A stretch of DNA of 64,000 nucleotides from Bathynomus jamesi. Lineage: Eukaryota > Arthropoda > Malacostraca > Isopoda > Cirolanidae. The stretch spans positions 62,001 to 126,000 of the forward strand of contig JAJOZX010001862.1 in the NCBI GenBank assembly GCA_023014485.1. Reading direction: 5' to 3'. How positions within the stretch are numbered: position 1 is the stretch's first letter; each line of letters starts with the position of its first letter. The notes under the pieces are model-generated. The model was not told the DNA's origin, did no database searches, and worked only from the letters and a program-made list of their open reading frames with translations. Shown here in pieces: positions 1-11,617 of this stretch. A program made the position numbers and the translations under genes.

Positions 1-305
1 TAAAACAGATAACCTTCAAGGCCAATTTGGAGGCGCGAACAAAGGGTCTTTTGCCGCATATGCAGATTTCTCATTTCCAAGAAAGGCGCATTGTTTCTTT
101 TGGCCGAGATATGAATAGGTAAGAAGTTTATATAACAAAGGCTTTCGTAGCCAAAAGGGACTGCGTCGTCTTTTCTTTCTTTCTCTCTTTCTGCGTCTTC
201 TTCCACTGAGAAATGACCTTCATCTTCATTAGCATCTGAAACAAATGTTAGCCTTATTCATTCGTAAGTCTTCCATTTTTATTTACGAGTAATTATACAG
301 TATAT

Positions 306-2511
306 CACTGGTATGCAAATCAGAAAAAAAATTCCATTGTATTTGTGTGAATAGGTCACTTTACATAATTCTGCAATGTTGATTTCAAAATTAACATCCA
401 TTTTGTTCCATCACGTCAGGATTTTTCAGAAATTGAAAAATTAAAAAAAAAATGTTTTCATGTACAATACTTAGTTATATTTAGTATATTAGGATATTTA
501 GATTTTAAAGGTTTCAAACTCTGTTCGAAGGTCTATTTTAAGTACCTAATTAATCTGTCAAATAAAAGAATAAAGCTAGTACCTGAACATTTTTCTGAAT
601 TTTATTTGTTATATGCGACTAAATCTACGCGTTTTTGTCAGTTTTTTATGCGTTTCACCGGAGCTCTCTCTTTTCAGTGACCAGCAGTAATCAGCCATCA
701 TGCTGACATTCCACCTTCGGTAATATCTCTTCTCCATTGTCTTAATGTCCTGGTGAAATCTTTCTCCTTGTTCTTTGCTGATACTACCAAGATGTTCGGG
801 AAAGTAGTCCAAATGGGAATGTGAACCCTCAAGCTCATGTTGCAGCCCAACTTTTCAAATTAATTCAGTATGTTTTCAACAATCATTTTGAAACTTGGAT
901 CCTTTTTGTTCCCCAACAAGTTTTGAACAACATTTTTGAAGCCAACCCATGCTTCTCTTTCAGCTTGGTTCATTGTTCCTTCAAAATGATCATCCAATGT
1001 TAACTTCCTGATTTGAGATTCCACAAAGACGACACCTTCAACTTTCTCATAGGTGAGGAATTTGCTGCAAATGTACTTGAAGCAGTCACCATCCTTATCC
1101 AATGCCTTCACAAACTCCTTCATCAAGCCCAGTTTTATGTGGAGTGGAGGTAACAGCACTTTGGTTAGCTCAACCAACTTTTCATGAATGATATTCTTCG
1201 AACCAGGTGTCATACTGTCTCTGGGTGGCCACAGCTTCTTCTCCCAATGCTGACTTCTCGCTCTGCTGTCCCATCCACACAAAAAACATGGCATTTTCGT
1301 GTAACCAGAATGGTGACCAAGCAGCATGCATAAAACTTTCAGCTCTCCACATACAATCCACTCATGCTTATTATACCGAACCTTTTCAAAAAGTAGTTCA
1401 AGATTTTCATACATTTCTTCCAAGTGAACAGAATGAGCTATGGAAACAGAAGCACAGTGGTTACCATTGTGAAGGAGAACACCTTTCAGGCTTGTCTTGG
1501 AGGAGTCAATAAATAATCTTCAATCACTTGGTTGATAGGCAGTTCCTAAGCTACATGTTAGTCCAGCAAAGTTACTGCAGGAGACCAGTGAACCTTCCTG
1601 AGAAATATATGGAACAAATTCTGTCGCACGGTTTCTGTACCAAGAAAAGGATGCCCCTGGAGAAAGCAATTGGAGTCTGGATCCCAGAGTTTCTGCAGAA
1701 TCTTTCGGCAGATCCAAGTCTCACCAAATCATTTAATTCACTTTCTGTGAAAAGTTGTGGTTCACGACCGAGATTTTCCGGTTGGTAGTAGTCAGTATCA
1801 TCCGCATTATCAGCATAAGATTCAGAGTCTGACGTGAATCTATCAAGGGTTTGTGGTGGTGAAGGAATAAGCATATTGGGTCCATGTGGTTTAGGTCTCA
1901 TTCCAGATGGAAGATCAGGATAAGAAATGTCCCGTTTATTTCTAGTATTGTAACCATCTACGTTGCATGAACAGAAATAACAGTCCTCTCCATGGTTCTT
2001 GGGTTCACGCCAGACCATAGGAATTCCAAAAAGCATGGACTTTCTTTCCTTGACTCCATTGTCTCGAGGATTCAACGCAAGAACGACAAACTTTGTGAGG
2101 AGCCCATGACTCGTTGGTTTCGGAGTTCCATTCCAAAGTAGGCATAATACACTTTCCTGACAAAGTTTGTGATGTTCTGCCTCTGTTTCTGCGCAACATA
2201 ACTGCCACATATATAGCAAAATATGTCAGGATGATTTAAGCAGCCTTTTGATGCCATATTAGCGAAAGTATGAAAAGATGAAAAAAAAATAAGAGTAAAT
2301 ACATACAATGATGATAATATAATGACACTAGCATATATAATATACAGGGACATATACGGACGTATATAAACATTATATAAAATTATATGGCTATTTGCAA
2401 AAAAAAAACCTACGTGATGGGCAAAAATGGATATCATTTTTGGATTCAGCATACCAAAATTACTATAAAACAGGTATGAATGTTAAAACAACAGAAACCT
2501 TGTGACCAGTA
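306..2511 (-). mobile_element. CACTA/CACTG-ended DNA transposon, copy 1 (decayed)
   Basis: The ends are degenerate inverted repeats: CACTGGT at 306 and ACCAGTA at 2505-2511. Inside each end lies a second inverted block (about 390-430 and 2405-2455) built on a TTGATTTC/GGATTCAGC stretch and a CATCACGTC box. The same blocks flank the two sister copies at 8063-10634 and 41376-42411, which defines the family. CACTA/CACTG ends are typical of the CMC (CACTA, Mirage, Chapaev) group; the assignment rests on the ends, not on a database match. No clear target duplication survives here. The bases before 306 hold no gene. Confidence 0.7.
609..2257 (-). pseudogene. Cys-rich transposase-like protein, frameshifted copy 1
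   Basis: The reading starts with ATG at 2257 (MASKGCLNHPD) and is homologous along its length to the protein at 8471-10125. It now runs through several frames: N-terminal Cys-rich segment (2257-2072), acidic linker and mid region (2219-1572), a long middle-to-C segment (1423-860) and the C-terminus (812-609). Recognisable landmarks are CLNHPDIFCYICG, VPMVWREPKNH, LPPLHIKLGLMK and EQGERFHQDIK. Several frameshifts make it non-functional as written. It probably encoded the transposase of the surrounding element, because the frame sits between the inverted repeats and is shared by all three copies. The enzymatic role is inferred. Confidence 0.75.
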
Positions 2512-3842
2512 TTATTATTTTGTGTAAAACTGTCTTGCCGTATTTTTCTTTAATTACAATGTGTTTCCTCTGTAAAATTATGGTTTCGCACATAATTCTT
2601 TTTCTCACCACACACTCGTATACACATGTATAAAATGAACATAGACTTTCATTGTGTGAACACTTTTTACTCGTGTGAATATGTACAGTATATATACGAA
2701 CCCTCTACTGTGTTTTAGAAATCGAATTATTTTTGTAGCTCGTTTGAAATTTATTAAAATAGAAAATTAGCATCCAATTTTAGTTGTCACTCCATTTCAA
2801 GTTTTGTGAAAGGGATTTTTTTTGTTAATTGTCATTTCTTAATAACAATTCACCGCAAATTTTTCTCTTAATATTCCATTTGAAATTAAATTCCTAAATG
2901 AAATTGGAAGCATATTTGCGTATCTGTCGTACGAGAGAGAAACCAAATGATGACCCTTAAAGGCGGATTCTGCGCCATTATTCTTCATTCATTCTAAGTG
3001 GAAAGGATAGTTCGCTTTATGTTGGAATGACACACTGGCATTCGCGTTAATTAATTCTCTAACTGTAGTTTAAATGTTGGTACATATACTCGCGTAGATG
3101 TATTTTTCAGAGGTGTTAAAATTTTCATATTTTTCCTAAAACCAAATCTGGTTTCTTTGATATTTTCTTGAATGAATTTTTAACATTATTACGACGAAAT
3201 GTTTTCAAAGGCTGGAAAATATTAATAAAAATGTATTAAATCCTCGGGGAAACTCGGATGAAATGAAATATTTTGAAAGTGTGGAAAACATTTTGAGAAT
3301 ACTTTGCACTTTGATGCTTCTTAAATTGAAAACTCTACGCAGTTCATACCTTGAGAATTTAATAAAAGAGAGCAATTTCGCGTACGTAAGGAAATGAATA
3401 GTTTATTAGTTAAGGTTAGTTAGTTAGTTAGGATTAGTTAAAGAAGTGTATGAACAGTTTAACGCGTGTAAAGAATGAAAGCGCTACCAAACCAAGAAAA
3501 TTTATAGGTAGGAAGTGGACGTTTCGACAAAATCATCGCTGTCCCTCTCAAAATATTATCTATGTTCGCACCTAATCGAGAAAAGTGAAATAACAGTTTT
3601 CAAACTAGGAAATTTGTTGTGATTTTGACGCGATTTATTTGAAGTTATTTTTTAACTCTCGGAATTTATTTTTGAAATATGCATTTCTTTGAATGGGACG
3701 TTTCACGTACATTATTCCAATCATCTAATGTAAATATATACGTAAATACAGTGAGTGTAATTCTTTAATTATAGCATTTTTAAAAATCAGTTAGTTAACT
3801 TGGGTTCACGAAAGTTGGTACAATTATTGTGGATGGCAGAAG
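2512..3842. other. AT-rich intergenic DNA
   Basis: No gene, element end or RNA is recognisable. A short TTAG-type stretch sits near 3405-3440. Confidence 0.6.
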
Positions 3843-4032
3843 CGTAACTAGAGTAAAAAGTTGGGAGTGGGGAACGAACACAATCCTATTGTTAGAAGCA
3901 CTCATTATGAATGGGAGTAATTATAAAAGTTGTCCCCCACCACTTTTATAATTATTCCCATAGATAATGAGTGCTTCTAACAATAGGATTGTTTTCGTCC
4001 CCTCTCCCCCAATTTTTTTTACTCCAGTTACG
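3843..4032. repeat. Foldback element, about 190 bp
   Basis: Two arms of roughly 85-90 bases are near-perfect inverted copies. The left arm begins CGTAACTAGAGTAAAAA at 3843, the right arm ends TTTTTACTCCAGTTACG at 4032, and about 10 bases separate them around the CCCCCACC run. The arms differ by a few substitutions and small indels. It has no coding capacity, and a small non-autonomous DNA element is the likeliest identity. Confidence 0.75.
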
Positions 4033-4974
4033 ATCCTGGCGGATGGATAGTTTTGTTTTTTCAGGCACATAACACACTCCAAGTTTCTTCCCCCATAAAA
4101 ATTGTGACGCATCCGGGCAATGTACTGTAATTTCTTAACATGAACTCTAGCATACGATTTTTAGTCCAGACTTTAGTCTTGACAGAACTGTGGACCAGAG
4201 TGTTTGCTTTCGCATTCTGCAAGAACAGTTCATCCCGTTTCTTATAGGCTAAGATGGGCAGAATTTGGTTTCGAAGGGATGGCGCAAGACCTCTTGCAGC
4301 CAATGTCATTTTGAACTTTTTGTGTGAAACCTTTCGTCCGAAAGTCCTATTTAACAGGTACTCCCACCTTCACGACTGTGGTCATGTATGGAATCTGTTA
4401 CCTCGCCTTAATCTCTAGATATAATTTCTTCTCATAAGGATATTTATAAAGTTCAAATTCCTCAAAGAAAAATCCAAGAGTTTGGAAGTTCTAAAAGCAG
4501 TGTGACCATGAAACTCGCTCCATTTCTACCGAAACGCTGGAGGCCGTGATTAGAAATTAAGCCTCCCATATCCGTCACACAAGTTCGAAAAGGGAAAGAC
4601 ACGATGAGCATGCTGTGTGCGTGAAAAAAACAAACCTCCCGTCTTTCCACAATAATAAAACCAAGTTTCCTGAACGCAAGTTAATACAGTACAGTGATTT
4701 TTAATTAATTTTTGAAAGTGTGAAACAAAAGTGGGGGCATCATTGTAGAATTAACCGGTATGTATGTATGAATGAATGAATATATGTTTATATGCATGTA
4801 TGAGTGCTTAATTTAAAGTTGCATGTAATTTTTAAAACCTGTAAGTTTCTGCACTACATATAACATAAATCTGAAGTGAAAGTCATTAAGAAATGTGGCA
4901 TAATTGTAGCTCTTACTCTTGTGCAAATAAGAAAGAAGAGGCATTCAGGTTTCCTTCACAGCATTACTGAAGTA
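4033..4974. other. Intergenic, nothing recognised
   Basis: Short open frames occur here, but none resembles a known family or has support from context. A GTATGTATGAATGAATGA-type low-complexity patch lies near 4758-4785. Confidence 0.5.
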
Positions 4975-5050
4975 CAGGGTGGTCCAATTAAAACGCAACC
5001 CAGGGAATATTATTGTATTGTAGTGAGTTGCGTTTGAATTGGATCACCCT
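4975..5050. mobile_element. Small mariner-type MITE
   Basis: The ends are CAGGGTGGTCCAATTAAA and an inverted TTTGAATTGGATCACCCT, about 25 bases each, next to TA. The roughly 25-base centre has no coding capacity. CAGGGTG ends and a TA target are typical of Tc1/mariner elements and their deletion derivatives. Confidence 0.7.
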
Positions 5051-6339
5051 ACAGTATATAAATTTGATTTTTGAAGTAACTCGTTCGTAATTACCGAGTA
5101 TTTCGTCTGAAATAAAGGTCGGAAGATGAAATGAGAGGCAATATACGCCATGAAAGTGTGTTTGCACTTTTAGACTGCAGTGGATACGTTATATTTATAA
5201 TTTGAATGGCACTTTTGCGTTATATGACACTCTGTTTATTGTATCACGTTCGCTTTGCGTAAAAATTGCTAATTGATTCAATAATTTTGTGCGTTATCTC
5301 GCTAACTAAACGGAATGTATATTGTGCTGTTAGCAGTGTTTATTTAATGTTTTTACTTCTTCAGACTAACTTTTATGACATAAGTTTCGAACAGTTGCGT
5401 TATTAAAGGAAAGTAGCAAGGAAGGAGGAAGCAAGGAAGGATGTTAATAATTTTTCGAAGACACTTTCGCAAGATTTGGATAGTTAAGATGGAAAATTAT
5501 TGATTCAGCTTCTTTTTCAAGCTCATATTTTGGGTTCTTAATGTATAAACTTAGTTGCAAAAAATGCTAAATAATAATAATAATAATGATAATTTTATTT
5601 TTATTATTTCTCAATCAGGTTTACTGCAGCTATTCTGTTATAAATTATGGTTTCCTTTTGCTGACGTTTCGTTCGAGGCTGTCTGAACATCTTCGGAGCT
5701 TGTCAAGAATTAATTCGGTTAGGAGTACGGCAGTGCTAATATGCGTTAAAGGTTATCGTAAATGCATCAATGCTGCATGATATTTGAAACATGTTACATT
5801 TGGCTCTCTGACAACACAAAGGCAAAGTCGTGAAGCAAAAAAGTTGTCTCAGTAGTACAAGATTGTTCCTCTCCATTTCGGAACAGTCTTTTGGATTATT
5901 ATTTTAAGCACTTGTCATAATATACTGTACATCTGCTGTAAAAAACAACCGAAATTGTTTTCCAGATCTACTTTTATCCATCGCGATGCGTATGTTCCTA
6001 CCACGAAGCTGAACCAAAATATATCTCATTTTCCAGCACATTCAACAAAGGGTACTTATTTCGCTTCAGAAAATCTAGTTTAATAGGAGGACTTTGGGAG
6101 CGAAATATGGTGCTTCATGGTTTATTAGAAGAATGATGAGTGAAGAAATTCCATGACATCATTGGAAACAGTTGTTATAATTCAACATTCACAAAACCCT
6201 CTCTGCTTTCAAATGAAGTAGTCTCATCGTGAGCACACCAACTCGTGAGTTAATCTCATTCAGCTGGAGCGCAATTCCTACATGCAAAATAATAGGAGTC
6301 ATGTACAGACTCGAATGTTTTCTCTCTTATGCAGGAAAG
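5051..6339. other. Intergenic, nothing recognised
   Basis: AT-rich DNA with an (AAT)n patch at about 5567-5605. A 64-codon frame at 5586-5780 has no recognisable domain and no context supporting a gene. Confidence 0.5.
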
Positions 6340-6344
6340 ATGGG

Positions 6345-7560
6345 TCAAGTCTGACTCCCCCCCCCCCCCCTGCTCCATAGAGGATGAAGAAAGCCAAAAT
6401 CAAAGTCCAAGGTTTTCGAGATGCCTGAACACTCTGCGTTTAAAACGCTGGAGATCATACACAGGGGGAAAGATGGATTCAAGAAGATTGTTCCAGAGTT
6501 GACCGGTTGAGTAGATGAAAGACTGAAAATGCCGACTAATCCTTGTGTTAGAGAGTTCGACAGGAAAACAGGAAAGGAATGAGAATGTGTTAAAAGTCTG
6601 GTACTGCATGGTCTCTTTAAAGGAGACGGGGAATTGATGAGACGAAAAGCCTCAAATAGAGCTGTGTGTATTGAAGAAATTGCGGAGAGGGTATAGCACA
6701 CCTAACCTCTTAGAAATTGTTTTATAAAGAGGGTATACTGTATGTGATTTTTCGAGAAAAGATCACGAGAAAAGGAAACGCGAAGAATGTTAAGAGAAAG
6801 GAAAGGATTGAGTTGTGTATTGTTGAAGGTAAGTGGATAGTCGTGTGGAAGATTGTGACGAGTAGACAAATCACGGAACTGAGTTTTTGAGGAATTCAAA
6901 ACCATAAGATTTTTGAATATGAAATGTACGCCTCCATTCCCGAGAGAATCACCTCCGTGATGCGCTCTGTGAACTCGGAGGGGCTTCGGCCACGGAAGCA
7001 GTAATCATTCCATGGAAAATCACAGAAGTACCGCCTAAGGGCTTCCAATCAGCGGCGCCAAAGTGCCGAAGGCGTCTTGGGAGGATCTAAAGGCCGCACT
7101 GGAGTGATAGGACAGGAAACGGGTATAAAATTGTGGTCGGAGGAACCGAACGGAGAAAAAAGTCCGACAGATTAAGAAGATTGATGAGTAGTGAGAAATA
7201 AATCCAGAATATTGGGCCTAATTTTCAAGGCGATCGAGGATACGAGTAGGGTGCTATACATCTGCTCAAGGTCATTCAGGATAGAGAAGTTATGAGCTTG
7301 TTCACCAGGGATGTCAGTGAAATGGGAAGAAAATCAAAGGTGGTGGTGAACATTGAAATCATCTAAAATCCCAAAATGGAGATTTCAGCAAAAGGAGAGT
7401 GGGTTAGAATGTATTCTACTTTGGATGTGAAGTAGCCAGAGTTTTGGATAGTCGGTTGACAGCGCAGATGTATTTAAATTGGCATTTAAGCCGTAGCCAG
7501 AGGGTATAGAATTCGGAGGATTCAAGTTCGGGAATACGAGAGCAAGTAGAATTTATTTAT
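6345..7560 (-). pseudogene. Non-LTR retrotransposon, deleted (endonuclease joined to RT C-terminus)
   Basis: Read on the minus strand, about 7560-6910 carries a broken apurinic-type endonuclease (EEP fold): a SPFAEISILGDF motif near 7400-7370, then PTRI-D, ILDLF-like and SDHN-like remnants. From about 6900 the similarity jumps to the extreme C-terminus of the reverse transcriptase ORF, seen as STGQLWNNLLES and LQRFKRRVFRHL in 6609-6400. The whole RT domain between them is missing. Stops and frameshifts interrupt both parts. A poly-C run (6358-6370) marks the start of the 3' flank, which resembles the sequences at 25905-26265 and 63395-63733. Endonuclease wording of this kind is common in crustacean LINEs, but that is from memory. 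Confidence 0.65.
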
Positions 7561-8062
7561 ATCTTCTTCTGCCTCTAACCTACCTCTGCTGGAAGTTTAT
7601 ATAACTGTGACATACAGAGAAACTCTAATAGTGACAGCGTCAAAGCTTCCTCCAAAGATCACGACGAAGCAAACCCCGTTAACATACTTCATGCCATAAG
7701 AGTAAAATTTAACGATAACCCTTAAGTACAGGTTACATCATAACTACTGGTGGCGTGCATGGTATACGAGTCATATAGAAGAGCACAATGAACTTCAGTA
7801 GATGTCAATACCACGATTTAAGAAAGGGTTAACTCCTTTATACACTCAAAATTCAAAAGCATATAGCAGCATGTTTGAATGAATTGAATTTAGAATTTTG
7901 AAGGTTTCTTATCTTTGTTTTCAACCTATTCTTGACTTACCAGAAAGGTCATTTAACGTTCTGTTATAGCTCATTGATTTTACTGTACAATACCGAATGA
8001 CACTACAAATATGGGGATATTGTGACACTTCCAACTTCCAACTTCAAATTTTATTGATAATT
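7561..8062. other. Intergenic, nothing recognised
   Basis: No gene or repeat is recognised. The last four bases (AATT, 8059-8062) are one copy of the target duplication of the next element. Confidence 0.5.
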
Positions 8063-10634
8063 CACTAGGCAACAAATTTCAACTTTTTTTTTGTTACAGA
8101 CACGTGAACTACTGATTCCTACTAAAGCGCTGATGCTGATTTCAGATCTGATATCAAAATTTCTCTATCACGTCCAGATTTTGTGTAACCGAAAACCCCT
8201 ATTTTTCATTTTTTTTTTCTCACCCGCTTCTATTACGAAAGCCGTCTAAGCTACTTTTCCGTGCCACGTTTTATGTTAAGCATACTTAAATAATTAGTGA
8301 ACAGGGATGTCTTTCCTCCTTTATTCTGGCTTAAGACAGACAGCGGAATTCCGCTGGCGGAGTTACCACCCCTGCGCCCAACCATCCACCCAAAGCGCGT
8401 TAGTATTTTGTTGTTACTACTGAAAGGCAAATTCCTGTTCTTAAGTGAAACTTTGGTGTGTCCTCTTCCTTTATCGCTTGTAGGATGACGAGCTCTCCTC
8501 CTGCAGGAACCAACAATAATCTCCCATCATATTTGGGTTGAAATTACCTTGGTATCTGTTTTCCATAACTGAGATCTGTTGGTGGTCCAAGCGCTCACCA
8601 TGCTCGTCACTTACAGCCCCAAGGTTGGCCGGGAAGAAGTCAAGATGAGAATGTAAAAAATGAATTTTCAAAGACATTCTGCATCCCATTATTTCATAAG
8701 ATTTAAGCATGTTTTCTACGAGTTTACGGTGGTTTTCAGCTTTGTGGTTTCCAAGAAAATTTTTGACAACTTCAACGAAAGATGTCCATGCTCCTAGTTC
8801 ATTCTTATTTAGGTTAGATGGAAACGATGAGTCGTGGATGACACTGCGGATCTGTGGTCCAGTGAAAACTCCAGCTTCTAGCTTAGCATCTGTCAATATT
8901 CCTTTGAATTTATCCTTTAGATATTGGAAACCACTACCTTGATGATCCATACCCTTCACGAAATTTTTCATAAGGCCAAGTTTAATGTGAAGTGGTGGAA
9001 GATGTACTTTCTGAGGGTCAATAAGTGCTGGGTGTTTCACATTGTATTTACCAACAACATGTTCAGTTCTAGATGGCCAATCATGTTTTTTGTAGTGGTT
9101 CTTGTCATCTCTGCTGTTCCATAGACACAAAAAGCACATATGCTTTGTGTAGCCCAACTGTAACCCAAGAAGTAATGATACAACTTTAAGGTCGCCACAA
9201 ATATTCCATGTGTGGTCCTTATATTTGATGAGTCTTAGCAGCAGTTTCATCGATTCATAAGTCTCATTAAGGCCAGTGGCATGTGGTACAGGTATTGAAG
9301 GTTTTTCATTGCCTTGTGCAGTAATACAGCTTTAAGGCTAGCTTTACTAGAGTCAATGAACAGTCTCCATTCTTTTGGATCATAGCGACAGCCAATCCCT
9401 TGCATCAGACCACTGATATCGTGGCAGAAACAAACGTTTTCTTCCTGTAAGTAAAATGATGAAAACTGCAAATGGCGATGGCGGAAATGGGAAACTTTGG
9501 TGTTTGGTTGGAGAAGATTAAATTCTTGAAGTCTTGAACCAAGCAACTCTGCCTTTTCTTTTGGTAATTCCAAATCGCGCACTAAGTCATTTAACTCCGC
9601 TTGACTTAACAAATGTGGGGAAATATTTGCATCTGGAACATATATGCCATCTTTCCCTGTTTCTATATCACTAGCAGAATCTTCAGATGAACTGCTGTCT
9701 GTTATCGTTGCTGGTGGAACTGGTGGTGGATTTGTTTCATCATGTGGTACTGGTTTCATTGCTGATTCGCAGTTTGGGTACGTGATCTTTGATTTGTTTT
9801 TCTTTGTGAAACCAGCAATCTTTGTCAAACAAAAATAACAATCATTGAAGTGATTTTTCGGCTCACGCCAAACCATGGGGACTGAGAATGGCATAGCTTT
9901 TCTTTTACCATTCATCCAAGCTATTAACATTGCATTGCACTGTGCACAGCAAATATGTGGTGCCCAGTCCCTCTGTTGGTCTCCTAACTTACAGTCAAAA
10001 TAACACTTGTAGGCAAGTTTAATCTTTGTTGTTATGTTTCTACGTTGTGGCTTAGGTGTATATTGTCCACAGACAAAGCAGAAGTTGTCTGGGTGATTTA
10101 CACAAGCACGTCTATTTGATGCCATTTTGAATTACCATACAATATCTGAAAAAACGTAGAAAGTAATTATTACGATGTGCAAAATAAGAAGAAATACACA
10201 CCGTAGTACAAAACAAATGCTATAAAAACACACAAGTCACCACAACCTGTCACTTGCTCATCAGCAGAGAGCTTCAACAACCGTTCTGCTTGACTGTCAC
10301 GTAGCGACTGACCGTTGGGCCGTTGCCCGTTACTATGCTCTTGACTCAGTGTTGCCAACTCGGGATAAATTTTATTTATCAAAATTGTTCGAATTTGTAT
10401 ATAGTTGGCAAAAAAAATTGCTTTAACCTTGAAAAGCAAGTTTCATATTACTGGCATTAAGCCGATTAAAACCAAAATCTGGACGTGGTAGAAAATGTTA
10501 CTAAAAGTGATTTGCATTTTACACAAAATCTAGACGTGATAGAAAGAATCTAATTATAGATTTGAAATCAGCATACCGAAATTAGCTAGGAGCACCTATT
10601 TGGTCTTCTGTAACAAAATCTTTGTTGCCTAGTG
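8063..10634 (-). mobile_element. CACTA-ended DNA transposon, copy 2 (best preserved)
   Basis: The element begins CACTAGGCAACAAA at 8063 and ends TTTGTTGCCTAGTG at 10634, followed by AATT that matches AATT at 8059-8062. The inverted repeat extends inward as TTGTTACAGA/TCTGTAACAAA. A second inverted block near 8135-8180 and 10530-10590 contains TATCACGTCCAGATTTTG and its complement, present twice at the right end (10475 and 10540). A single gene on the minus strand fills the middle. CACTA ends and a 3-4 bp duplication place it in or near the CMC group, perhaps Chapaev-like. The lineage is inferred. Confidence 0.85.
8471..10125 (-). pseudogene. Cys-rich transposase-like protein, one frameshift
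   Basis: Starts at ATG 10125 (MASNRRACVNHPDNFC) and ends at 8471, about 550 residues across two frames. The first frame has 292 residues. It carries C16-x2-C19 and H57-x2-C60-x2-C63 (possible zinc site), WREPKNH with C96-x2-C99, a Ser/Asp-rich linker at about 143-158, and EWRLFIDSSK with D258. The second frame has D20 in ICGDLKVV, C39-x2-C42, LPPLHIKLGLMK, HFLHSHLDFFP and EHGER. The two frames join around 9314, where a one-base loss explains the break. The HQD triplet after GER, intact in the sister copies, is scrambled here by a second small change. I infer a DDE/RNase H-type transposase from the two Asp motifs and the Glu motif; no crystal or family match was available to me. Confidence 0.7.
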
Positions 10635-10638
10635 AATT

Positions 10639-11105
10639 AATGAGCGCCGAGAGTATAACAAAAAAGAACTATATACTTAATGGAATAACATAGCGTAAGA
10701 AATATATATATAATGTGGGTTGGTGTCTGTGTAAAGTATGGTTAAATTCGTATATACATTCATTGTTTTTGTTGCAATCACATTACGTGATTATACATTT
10801 TTTACAGTACCAAGTCAGTTTTAGGTTTCAATAGGTAAACTCAGCGCTGTGTCTTGTGTGTTCTTAATCCTTTTAATTATGGAAATGCGCAGTTTCTTCT
10901 GTAAGCAATTTGTTTTCGTGTTTACAGTTTGTACAAATACTTCCATTGTTTCACACAGATGACATTATTATAGAACCTAAAGTCAATCTTTCAGCAAATG
11001 CAACTTTTGATTAGATTTTTCAGTCTTTGATCACTGGGACTAAGCTTGATATGTAGTGTACATAAGTTTCTCCTTTCTTAGCAAACATGTGATAACAATT
11101 ACTGT
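10639..11105. other. Intergenic, nothing recognised
   Basis: AT-rich spacer between the CACTA-ended element and the 5S-derived SINE. Nothing else is visible. Confidence 0.5.
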
Positions 11106-11340
11106 ACTTACTGGTAGCAGGGATAGGTGGCGGTCATGTCCCTTCACCGCTTCACGGTAAATCAGCGAAATTAAGCTACCATGGGTTTGGATCGGTGACC
11201 GTCTTCCGCGTCTATATGATGTGACAACCTGTGGTTCACATTCCAGTAGGGATGAAAGTAATATCGGCTATTTCGAATACCGGGATTAGGGCCTTTTTAA
11301 CCCAATACCGGTTTTAATACCGGTATTCTATAGTACTGTG

Positions 11341-11374
<34 letters not shown>

Positions 11375-11378
<4 letters not shown>

Positions 11379-11535
11379 CGTAAAGAACGACGCTTGTATA
11401 GGAGAACATTCCGCGCAAGATGAGGAGGGAGAACGAACAAATGAAAAAATGAGGTAACCACCCGTGAATCGAACCCGGGATCTTCCGATTGCCGGTCAGA
11501 TATGATAACCACTACACCATGGTCCTCACTCGATC
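11375..11535 (-). mobile_element. tRNA-derived SINE
   Basis: On the minus strand a tRNA-like head begins near 11530 with an A-box TGGTGTAGTGGTTATCA and a B-box GGTTCGATTC. The body follows (TCATCTTGCGCGGAATG... to GTCGTTCTTTACGT near 11376) and then a TA/TG microsatellite. The body recurs at 11618-11812 and 30865-30915. The tRNA head resembles a Glu/Asp-type tRNA but does not look functional. Confidence 0.75.
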
Positions 11536-11617
11536 AGAAGTCGTAATTCTCCTACATACGCGCAGAAACCAATGCCCCGAGGGGGGCACCTCCCGCATGC
11601 CGCACCTATATATACAT

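Noticed and set aside
2072..2452. An N-terminal extension of about 65 residues upstream of MASKGCLNHPD
   Set aside because: The extension is AT-rich, hydrophobic by composition, lies in the inverted-repeat region, and is absent in copy 2, which starts at the equivalent MAS.
11106..11246. A genuine 5S rRNA gene
   Set aside because: Only the promoter half resembles 5S, it is diverged, and the same chimeric body is present in several copies.
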